Below, piece by piece: positions 55,507-64,000 of a stretch of DNA of 64,000 bases. This DNA comes from Halichondria panicea (Eukaryota > Porifera > Demospongiae > Suberitida > Halichondriidae), in assembly GCF_963675165.1 (NCBI RefSeq), contig NC_087391.1:5488126-5552125 (forward strand), given 5' to 3'. The position numbers and the translations under genes are program-made. Every line of letters starts with the position of its first letter. Position 1 is the stretch's first letter. Below the pieces are notes generated by a model. It ran no database searches, was not told where the DNA came from, and saw only the letters and a list, made by a program, of their open reading frames with translations.

Positions 55507-58500
55507 ATGAGAGTGCTCCTGCTAACCCTGGGAGCCACGGCCCTCACTAGTCTGGTGGTCAGCAATGCTTACTTGAAGAAGGAGCAGTTCTATCCCACTG
55601 TAGTGTACCTGCTCAACTCTAACAGGAGTCTGTGTGTGCTCTATCTGCAGGGATTTGTGACACTGTATCTGCTGTGTAGCTTGCTCAAGAAAATGTTCTT
55701 TGGTACTCTCAGAGATGCCGAGGTGGAGGTACGTGTGTACATGTACGTTACGTTTAATAATTAAGGCAACCGGACCGCCCTCTAAATAATGTTGTGACAT
55801 TTCGCCCAATATAGCTCTATTTGTATGCAGTTTGCAGTTTGTGCACATAATAACGATACAGCAGTAGTTTATATATCTCGTCTCTGAAGTCCCTTATCTA
55901 ATGTGTAACTAGCATACGCTGCACTGGCTGGATTGTGTAATGCTTCCTGCAGCACCTGATAGAGAGCTCGTGGTTTGCAGTGCTGGAGACCTTCATTCTA
56001 CTAGCTGCCTTTCATCAGGAACTCAACATTACATTTGTGTCCATGATCTCAGTGCTGTTTGTTATGAAGAGCTTCCACTGGCTCGCAGGAGACAGGGTCG
56101 ACTATGTGAGTAGTGTGTGTGGGCGTGTGTGTAGGGTGGGGGTGGAGGAGTCTTTCTTTGACTTCTCATAACTTTTGTTGGGAATGTCCAATTCCAGAAA
56201 TGCCTCATTTACACACTAGGATACTTATGTATGATCACCTAAAATCTTATTGACCTCCTCTCCCCCCTCCCTCCAGATGGAAAGGAGCCCCCTCATTTCC
56301 TGGTTGTTCCACTTGAGGGCAGTGACCCTCCTACTGTTACTAGGGACTCTAGACTACCTGTGTATGCGTAGTGCCTGGAGGAGTATAGCAACAAAGGGAC
56401 TGTCAGTGGAGATTGTGTTTGGACTTGAGGTACACTCTCCGGTCTCTGAAATTATCATTTTTAACTGATTGTGGCTGTTCACAAAGTTTGCTAACCCCCA
56501 CCTCTCTGCAGTATGCCATCATGTTCTTAAACCTGATAAACACTCTCCTTCGTTACATCCTCCACACTATTGACCTTCAAAGTGAAGACCCTTGGGAGAA
56601 TAAAACCATCTACATGAGAATTGTTGACATTATACTAGGTTTGAAATTTTGTACTTACTATATTGTAACTTTGTTACTTTGTCTACTCTTGTGTGCAGGT
56701 TTTTTCAAGCTGATCATCTATGTCAGCTATATGAGCTTCATGCTTTATGTTTTGTTCATTCCTCTACACATTGCCAGGAGAATCTACATCACAGCCAAGT
56801 AAGTACCGCCCACACCCCACACCACACCCACACACACACACACACATACACACTGTAGGAACTTTCAGAAGAGCATCGCTGACGTGATCTCCTCACACAA
56901 AGCCATCAGAAACCTCAACACACTGTAAGTATAGTTCCCATAAGTTAGTAACCTCACATGACTCTGTATTTCTACATGTAGGTCTATATAATTATATACT
57001 GTATCGATAATCCATACCTCACCCCCCCCCCCTCCACACATAGGTACCCTGATGCCACTGCCGATGAACTGAACACAGCTAACAACGTGTGTATTATTTG
57101 TCGCGAGGAGATGGCTGATCGTTGCAAGAAGCTTCCCTGTAACCACATATTCCACATGGCTTGTCTCCGCTCCTGGTTCCAGCGACAACAGACTTGCCCC
57201 ACCTGTAGAATGGACGTACTCAGTGAGAGTGCGGTCTCCAGGATGAACCAGGCGCAGCAGAGGAGAGCCAACATTAACCAACAACAACCTCCACCACAGC
57301 CGGAGGGACAAGGTGATTTCACAATTAAAAGATGAATGTTGTATGTAGCCCTTTGAAAGGCCTATCTAAAGGGATGTGTTAGAGAGATTTTTCCAAAATG
57401 GGCCTGTTTTGATAGCTACGTCAGTGGGTGTCCTAGTTATAGTGGACAGTACTATAAAATTATGACCATGTCTGTATCTCAAGCATTACCTGTGTACACT
57501 GGTGTGTGTTGATGTGTGTGCTTTGTGTTTCTTCCTGTGTAGGAGGTCTTCCTCCCCCTAATCTTGGCTTCCCCATGATGTGGCCAGGAATGGTCCCACC
57601 TCCTCCAATGCAACAAAACCAACCACCACAGCCAGCACCAGCGGCCGCGGCTGCAGGACCTCAGCAGCAACCCAGGGAGGAGCAAGGTATGTACCACACA
57701 CCACCACACTTGTATGCTAGCTGTACTGTACTGTGTCCATGTATGCCTAGATTGTGCAGCCTTTGTAATAGCGTTTGTTTCTCTAGATGGTGGTGGTAAT
57801 GCTCCAGCCACAGAAGGTGTTGCTCCAGTGGATGGTCAGCCAGCAAACAATGGTCAGAGTGCCAATGGCCCCGAACCTGGTCAAGGGGCAAACATGCTGC
57901 CTCCATTTCCACCATTTATGGTACCTCCACCGTTTGGGCTCATGCCGCCACCGTTTGGAGCTGTGCCATCGTTTGGACCTGTACCACCATTTGGTGAGGA
58001 TATTGAATAAATGTGTTACATAAGTGCAAACTTGTGTGTAGTAAGAATACATGCATGTACACTGATTAGTCTTCGTTCTGCAGCAGTAAGTACATGTAGT
58101 GTTAGTACTGTTCATTATATTATGATGGAATTGGCTCTGTAACTAGAGTTCTGATGGTCCAAATTCAATGATTTTCTGATTTTCTGAAAGCTTGGAAGGA
58201 GCCCATTCAGATGGCATATTGATCTATATCACAACCTAACCCCCCCCCCCCTCCAGGTGGCATGCCGAGTGGTGATGTAATGGCAGGCCTAACAGACGAG
58301 CAGCTGCACTCTCTCGAGGGTATGGAGAGAGCCAATGTTGAGGCTCGTGTTCAACTATTGAGGAATGTTCAGAGACTGCTAGACTCGGCAGTGACCCAGC
58401 TCAACCAGTACTCTGCTGTTATGGCAACTCTGGGGTGAGTTGGAGCTGTCAGCTAGTCGTTCTTTGCTCAGTATATTTGCATGTGCAATCCCAAGAGACA

Positions 58501-59205
58501 AGTGTTAGTACTCTGAAGTGTGTGTGTTGCAGTCTTGGGATAGCTGTATCCAGTGTATTGTATTCTAGTACGGGCTAGTACAGTACTTCATTGTTTCTTC
58601 TCTACACTTAATGTAGTATCAATCTATTGAGTAGCTGTAATCATGTAGTTCACACTGTCTTTTCACATTGTTCATTGTGCTAACAATACCACTCTCTCTC
58701 CTATAGCCCTTCGGCTGGACCTGGTTTCCCTGGTTACCCCCCTCCCCCAGACCACACGGCGGGACCAACCCTCTACACAAGCCAAGCCACTCCCACTCAG
58801 AGTCGTCAGAAACCACCAGACACACAAACACAAACTAGCTTCACTGGAAGCTCCTCGAAACTTTCAGAGCTGAAACCTACTTTCTCATTCTCTAGTGGTA
58901 ACTTGGAATCGGACACAGAAGAAAACTCGATTCCTGATCCTGGAACGGAATCGAGACAAGGTCTCAAGAGTGTAGATAATTTGACAGAGAGTGATGTCTC
59001 TGAAGAGGTCAAGTCTAAACCGCTGGTTCCAAAACTGGAGCCATTGGAGCAAGTGGACGATTCACTTAGCCAAGAAATGGCTGATATCAGACAACGCAGA
59101 TTGCAGAGATTCAACTCAGTACCACAATCAGGTAGTGTTGTTGCCGTGGAGGACAGAGCTGGAACTAAAGATAGCGATGTGGACAATGTCACGGAGATCG
59201 ATTAG
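55507..59205 (+). CDS. SYVN1: HRD1 / synoviolin, ER-associated degradation E3 ubiquitin ligase
   Basis: ER membrane RING ligase that ubiquitinates misfolded proteins for retrotranslocation. Eleven exons (55507-55728, 55953-56105, 56277-56429, 56512-56638, 56699-56798, 56859-56924, 57044-57312, 57543-57686, 57787-57993, 58257-58434, 58707-59205) give 705 residues. Multi-spanning N-terminal part matches HRD1 (QFYPTVVYL, KSFHWLAGDRVDYMERSP, VDLQSEDPWENK). RING-H2 in exon 7: CIICREE...LPCNHIFHMACLRSWF...CPTCRMD. Then a Gln/Pro-rich region and a conserved LTDEQLHSLEGMERANVEAR helix (HAF-H-like). The last exon is Ser-rich and ends VTEID. Start at 55507 fits family length; an in-frame ATG at 55486 is possible. 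The divergent promoter is shared with TDRD9 (283 bp between start codons). Confidence 0.95.
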
Positions 59206-59362
59206 TTAGCATAATATTGTGTTGACTCTGTATTCATTACTTACTAGGGTTTAATTACACGTATTCATGCTCCCGATTTTTGTTTTGCATTAAACTGTCT
59301 GCACCTCTCATGGCTAGGCTGACTATTTACCGTGAATCATCTACCTATACCAACTTGCTGCT

Positions 59363-59411
59363 TAGTCTCATGAATCAGCAGCACCTTTGGTGCGGCTGAT
59401 TCATGAGACTA
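59363..59411. repeat. 49-nt near-perfect hairpin between SYVN1 and the selenoprotein gene
   Basis: TAGTCTCATGAATCAGC pairs with GCTGATTCATGAGACTA (17 bp), then one A/G mismatch, then GCACC/GGTGC with a TTT loop. It lies about 160 bp after the SYVN1 stop and about 110 bp before the next ATG. Possible terminator-like, small-RNA or MITE structure. Confidence 0.85.
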
Positions 59412-59521
59412 CTTGCTTGTTCTTTGCCAGAGCGGGGCCGGGGGTAAAGGAATTGGGTTGTGTGGCTTATTCTCGAGACTAATGATATAAGGGGGGGGAG
59501 TGGCACTCCAGTGTTTTTGCA

Positions 59522-60511
59522 ATGGACCCAAACTCCAAAGAAAAGAAGCTGGTTTTTGCTACCCAACAGCTCACTGCTAAACTGACCACAGTGGTGACAA
59601 GCTGTGCCAAGGAGATAGAAGAAGACGGTGCACTGCAGTTCAGCAAGAACTCTGGACGACGTGACAAGGGGATCATGAAAGCAACCCTACCCATCATGCT
59701 CGCTTATTGTGACTGGCTTATGGCTGTTGGTGTCAAAACTAGACAGCAAATGAAAGATATCTGGGAGAAATTTGTCGACAACAAGGACGTGCGGGACTGT
59801 GTGGAAGAATTGAAGCAAGCAGAAGAAGCTTTCAACTCGTTGCTGGAGGGGGTGAATGAAGTTGTGCAAAAGGACGAAGAAATTACGGTATGCATGAGCA
59901 TTTTGATTGTTTTGTATTTTACTTTTTTCCTTGTGCAGCTAAAGTCCTTAGAGACAGTTACGAGGGGAGGAGTCCTACCGACGACATTACCACTGCAGGA
60001 TCTGGATACTGGAGCTCAAATCATTACGGGAGATATTTTGAGAGATCCTTACACTCTGTTCATTTTGAACCGGAATCTTTCCTGAGGTCCATGCAACAAA
60101 CACATTCAGGCTGTTCAAGCAGCATTGGGAGATTTCGAAAAACTTGGTTGTCGAGTAGTTTTGGTATTTAGTGGATCGAGGAAAGACACATTATTGTGGG
60201 AGGAACAGAATGAACGAATCAAAATGGCCAAATTTGTAGACGCTAATTGGTTGCTGTATCGCAAACTCAATCTCCGACGGCATGTGGACATACTCACGTC
60301 ACACAATATGTGCAAATATGGAGAGCAAATGGTTGGTGGTGGCGAGTCACCTTCGAGCTCCGTACAATATCCAGATGATGACCTTTGGATCATGGGTGGA
60401 GATTTTATAGTCACACAAGACGGCCTTCTGGTGTATGCATATCATCAGCGAACCTTCTACCAAAGGCCAGCTGTAGAAGAGCTGCTCGATGCTTTGAAAG
60501 CTCACAATTAA
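59522..60511 (+). CDS. Selenoprotein, AhpC/TSA-2-like thioredoxin fold with U-G-P-C centre
   Basis: Two exons (59522-59887 and 59939-60511) give 312 residues if TGA at 60083-60085 is read as selenocysteine (residue 171). The TGA occurs as LNRNLS-U-GPCNKHI, i.e. a U-x-x-C redox motif like the CGPC of thioredoxins. Both sides are in the same frame, and the downstream part is conserved in type: KLGCRVVLVFSGSR, FVDANWLLYRKLNLRR, MGGDFIVTQDGLLVYAYH, RPAVEELLDAL, which fits peroxiredoxin-like AhpC/TSA-2 proteins (PRXL2 type). Without recoding the product would stop just before the active site. A SECIS-like stem lies at 60554-60622. The N-terminal 122 residues are helical and not recognised. Role inferred: redox or peroxide reduction. 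No upstream in-frame ATG is closer to SYVN1. Confidence 0.85.
60083..60085 (+). other. In-frame TGA, predicted Sec codon
   Basis: TGA followed by GGT CCA TGC, giving U-G-P-C. Single in-frame stop in an otherwise open 573-nt exon. Confidence 0.82.
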
Positions 60512-60553
60512 GCCAGAAACATTGAACATTGAACTATGTTCGTGTGTGTGTTT

Positions 60554-60622
60554 GTCTCATTTTTGATGTCAGTTGCTTAAATCTCCTAGGAGCTAGTTGC
60601 TGACTGAAATTGTTTATGAGAT
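60554..60622 (+). promoter_or_regulatory. SECIS-like element in the 3' UTR
   Basis: Stem order: helix I GTCTCAT (60554-60560) with ATGAGAT (60616-60622); internal loop; 5' core TGAT (60564-60567) and 3' core TGAA (60605-60608); helix II GTCAG (60568-60572) with CTGAC (60600-60604) plus weaker pairs above; AAA at 60579-60581, 11 nt after the 5' core; then a CTC/GAG mini-stem as in form II SECIS. It starts 43 nt after the stop codon. The base before TGA is T rather than the usual A or G, which is a weakness. Confidence 0.72.
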
Positions 60623-61164
60623 GTACATGTACACGTATGCAATGTTTAATATACTGGTATATACAGTGGACACTTGCAACGGAGAAATGCATGACAACAG
60701 TAAAATGACTGCATGTTCTACAAAATCTAGCGCAGATTGTATAAAGCGTGATTGGGGGAAGTTGGGTTGTCGCCTGGTTTCACTTAATGATTTGTAAGTC
60801 CATTTGAACTCACGCCTTATCTATCACATGATCTACTAAACCTAACCACTAAAGCCACACCAATTCTTCCCAAAGCTATCTAGCCATCACATAATGAATC
60901 GTTTATTAGGGCCAAACTGAATAAATATCTATGATAGCATTCTAGTATCTAAGAATGCTTGCAATAATTTGACTGATGTATGTGTATTTTATTAGGTTTG
61001 TTTTTTAGGGGGGAGGGGCAAGCCCATGCCTTGGCTACATTAGTATTAGGTGTTGTGTGATCATCAGTTTTGTAGCTCAGTATATACCTTGACCATCATG
61101 CAACAATTCATCTTCATCAATAGACAACAAAAACAAAAACAATTAAACGGACACAGAGCACAAA
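60623..61164. other. Convergent intergenic region
   Basis: Lies between the selenoprotein 3' UTR and the GPR180-like gene, which end toward each other. No gene or structured repeat is recognised. Confidence 0.5.
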
Positions 61165-62878
61165 TCAGATGACATTAGTAGCACTGGAAGTGCTGTCTGA
61201 GCTACCATAATAGAAATTCTTAAGTCCCTTGTAGTAGCCACGATCTTGTACAGTGTTCAAGTGACTATCAAACTGAAATATAAGTTTAGCCCATCGAGGG
61301 GCGAACAAAACCATGGCACCTACGTTAGCTAATAAATCAAATACCAGCAAAAATGCAGTAACTACACGATGCTTATAAAGGGGATTGATAAATGCGATTA
61401 TGAAGACCACTAAAGGAAGATAACAAAACCATATGATATACATAAACGATAAAGAGAAATAGAGCTTCAACTTCTCAGGTCGATTTTCAACGAGATAAAT
61501 CTGTCTCATTTCATAGAGAATGTAGGCCAGGAGTGCAAGTCTATAGGCAAGGTAGAGAGCCCCCGGCCAGCTCTGGAAGGTGTGGTTAGTCCAAATAGAC
61601 AGGGGAAACACTTGATTCTGAACCTGGGCCGGGGAAAAAAGAGACACAATGTGAACACCTATATGCACAAGACTGTGTAGTAGTGCGAGCAGTAGTGTAA
61701 AATTATGTTTAAAATGGCACAAAATAGCGGAAAAATGCATCACTTATAACAAATACACACAATCTTCCATACAACAATACAACACACAGTACATCTGTAT
61801 ATACACTCACAACAGCCCAAATGAAGTACACAGAGAAGAAGACCACATACGCTCCCCATACTCCAAACGTGAGTTTCTTCCAGCGTAGAGCACTGTCTGT
61901 CACCATCCAGCCCTTACCGATGAGCAATAGCACAAGAATCAGCAGCCAATCGGAAAACTGGTTGAACACCTCTCCCAAGAACAAGCACCATACCGCTCCA
62001 AACCCATCACCAGCGAACACAGCATAATGGATCAGTTCAAATATCACATGAAGGAACTCCAGCACCAGAGATGCAGTGAATATAGCTGGTAATAGATGCA
62101 TCCTTCGAAAACCTATCGCGGACGTTTTGCACCATTTCCCGCAGAGTCCAAAGTGCATTGCGAGATGTATGGAGAGCAGGGCCAGGTATACAACGGAGAA
62201 CAATAACTGCATGAGTAGTACTCCCTCCAGCTCAAGCGAAAATTGGTAGACGAATGGATTCAAGTGGGTGTTGTTTTCCGGATCTGAGTTGACAAGACTT
62301 ATATCGTACCAGAGAGTACTATTTTCCGTTTCACTCCATTTACAGCTGGATGAGTAGTTGCGATCACAAGCCAACATGAAGAGATAGTAAAATTCAGTTT
62401 TTGGAGATTCTTTTACGCGAAAAGTGAAGTCATTTCCAGGAACTACACGAATGGAGTTGGGTTGGTTACAAGATAATGGGTCTTGATTGTTGCATGGAAG
62501 CCTTCTGATGTAGTCCTTCATTCCACTGGGGCAGGTATGGTCGTCCACTGAAATACTCTCGTTGAGAACCGACTCAAACACTGCGTTGCACGACATTACG
62601 CCATGCTTAGCTACGAGACTGTCAGAAACATCCTGAGGTACAAGCACTAACAACAATCCAGATCGTATCGTGACAAAGAGATCTTCCGTTTTAACGGACC
62701 CAAATACATACAAATTTTGACCAGAAGCAACTCCAAACTTGGCTAAATAGTACAGGGGGGCATTGTTGTTCCTGTCATCTGTAGGCAAAGGAGAATGTTT
62801 TGTAACACCACTGACTCTTGTCCCAGCAGACAGCTTGCACACTAGCAGGAGGAGCAGGGCAACTGGCAAACCACCCAT
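61165..62878 (-). CDS. GPR180/TMEM145-like seven-transmembrane protein
   Basis: Two exons (61811-62878 and 61165-61623) give 508 residues. Signal peptide GGLPVALLLLLVCKLSAG; an about 200-residue extracellular domain with paired Cys (TCPSGMKDYIRRLPCNNQ, CDRNYSSSCKW) and several N-glycosylation sites; then seven hydrophobic segments (for example LEGVLLMQLLFSVVYLALLS, WLLILVLLLIGKGWM, FMYIIWFCYLPLVVFIIAF). FGVASGQNLYVFGSV, KGWMVTD and WFCYLPLVV fit the GpcrRhopsn4 family (GPR180, TMEM145). Start at 62878 is preferred because the signal peptide follows directly; an in-frame ATG at 62983 would add 35 residues. Function in relatives is poorly defined (signalling or trafficking). It is divergent from the gene at 63071. 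Confidence 0.88.
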
Positions 62879-63070
62879 GGCATGCCGGTTAGCTAGCTGT
62901 ACACTTCTAAACCTTATCTTGTGAATCTCTAGTTTGGTTTCATACCATGTGACTGTTGACGAGCCCCTCCCCCTCAAAGCCATTAGACTAAAAATCTAGC
63001 TAGCTGCAGGAAACAGAAGGATGTTTATATACTTTTGATGATCTCTAACTGTATCTAGCCGAGCTGCAAG

Positions 63071-63357
63071 ATGCGGAACAGTGCCAACAACTTCACCAGA
63101 GGTGATATCAACTTCTCCTACCAAGCCTGTGTGCCCAGCTATAACGAATCTCAAGCTCTAATGAGCAAATGCTCAATGATGGCTAACTCTAGCCAGCAAT
63201 GTGTACAATTCTGTGACTCATTCCCTGCGGTGCTGCCCTGGGTGTATCTGAGCTTCAGCTCTCTCTCTGCTCTCTGCTGTTTGGTAGTGTTCCTGAGCTA
63301 CTACCTTATCCCTAAGCTGAGGCACAGCGGGCACTCCACCAAGGTCTTTCTGTTGCG
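63071..63357 (+). CDS. First exon of a putative seven-transmembrane receptor (3' partial)
   Basis: Open from ATG 63071 to a donor at 63357 (TTGCG-gtgagt). Encodes an extracellular N-terminus with six Cys (YQACVPSYNESQ, CSMMANSSQQCVQFCDSF) and N-glycosylation sites, a first hydrophobic helix (VYLSFSSLSALCCLVVFLSY) and the basic start of a loop (YLIPKLRHSGHSTKVFLLR). The layout resembles adhesion/secretin, frizzled-like or cAMP-type receptors, but one helix is not enough to decide. The next exon is not found before the window ends. Confidence 0.6.
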
Positions 63358-64000
63358 GTGAGTTGCTTAGTGCACGTTTTGGGTAGCTAGCTATACACAA
63401 TAAAAACAAACAGTTTAAGCCTAGCTACGTGGTATTGTCAGTAGTAGGCTTTTAATTTTTGTCTAAGACTGATTGCATGGAGTCATGTGAGGTACTAGGG
63501 GTTGCATTTTGGTGACAGTGTAAACTTCTTTGTTCACAGTTGTACTCTCTTCACTCTTAATTGGCAAGTGTGCGTAAGCTACACACATTAACAGCATTGT
63601 ATCGAAACAATAATATGTGACAGGCTCTGGGAAAACCAGACTATTGGAGCAGACTAAAATATGTGTGATTAATGTACCAAATAATAGAGCAGAGCATCGC
63701 CTACACAATGATATGCTTAGTGTTCACATACCTAGTTTCATACCCGAGTCATGCACGTTGGAAACTCGAAGCCGTAAAATGTAGTATCGAGAAAAACGAC
63801 TCTCAAAGATTGCTTAATTAGGAAAAATAAGGTAATAGCGAAACTTTGGACGAAGCGTTTCGATGGAAAGAGTTGGATTTAGAGCATCAGATTTTACAGA
63901 GAGGTAGTAGAAGGACTGTAGATACTTATACATCAATAACATTTTATTTGAGATTTTATACTGTAGGCATAAATTTAGCTGTAGCTCAATACTAAATTCT
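63358..64000. other. Probable intron of the putative receptor
   Basis: A/T-rich with no convincing exon. Follows a consensus donor. Confidence 0.45.

Overview
The window is eukaryotic and metazoan, most likely a marine sponge (demosponge). This is inferred from gene content: INO80, DPH4, MRPS10, alpha-SNAP, CD39-type NTPDase, TDRD9, HRD1/synoviolin and a GPR180-like protein all appear as intron-rich genes with short introns and small intergenic gaps. They are mixed with family types I associate with sponges from memory: a caspase-like fold protein, death-fold/coiled-coil proteins, and a secreted cysteine-rich domain preceded by a Thr-rich repeat stalk. No database was available. Exon models were built by hand from GT/AG borders and frame continuity; for every multi-exon gene complete in the window the summed exon length is a multiple of three.

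Layout. 1-8264: INO80 (+), 5' end outside the window, with a fold-back element and a possible piggyBac-like insertion in introns. 8516-9255: DPH4/DNAJC24 (+). 9610-10943: caspase-like protein without the expected catalytic His (+). 11233-12372: MRPS10 (+). 12426-14468 and 16376-17695: two paralogous coiled-coil proteins (-) carried by a tandem duplication that also copied the last two MRPS10 exons and the last alpha-SNAP exon. 17999-20747: alpha-SNAP (-) with a long acidic/Pro-rich N-terminal extension. 21502-28759: NTPDase (+), whose third intron holds a (GT)n tract of about 450 bp and a nested antisense gene of the secreted family (copy A). 29110-55224: TDRD9 (-). Its functional exons lie at 43902-55224, followed by two partial duplicate blocks (43645-33580 and 33356-29110). 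The source intron and both duplicate blocks each contain an oppositely oriented secreted mucin-like gene (copies D, C and B). 55507-59205: HRD1/SYVN1 (+). 59522-60511: a thioredoxin-fold protein with an in-frame TGA in a U-G-P-C motif and a SECIS-like stem in the 3' UTR (+). 61165-62878: GPR180/TMEM145-like protein (-). 63071-: first exon of a putative membrane receptor (+), running off the window.

The strongest novel points are (i) the hidden selenoprotein, (ii) a family of nested secreted mucin-like genes whose 51-bp coding repeat ranges from 0 to 70 copies between paralogs, spread by segmental duplication of the piRNA-pathway host gene TDRD9, and (iii) a tandem duplication that produced two death-fold-like proteins with the same coiled-coil tail but different N-terminal halves. 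The housekeeping genes act in separate pathways (chromatin, diphthamide, mitoribosome, SNARE recycling, purinergic signalling, piRNA, ERAD). I see no single operon-like system.
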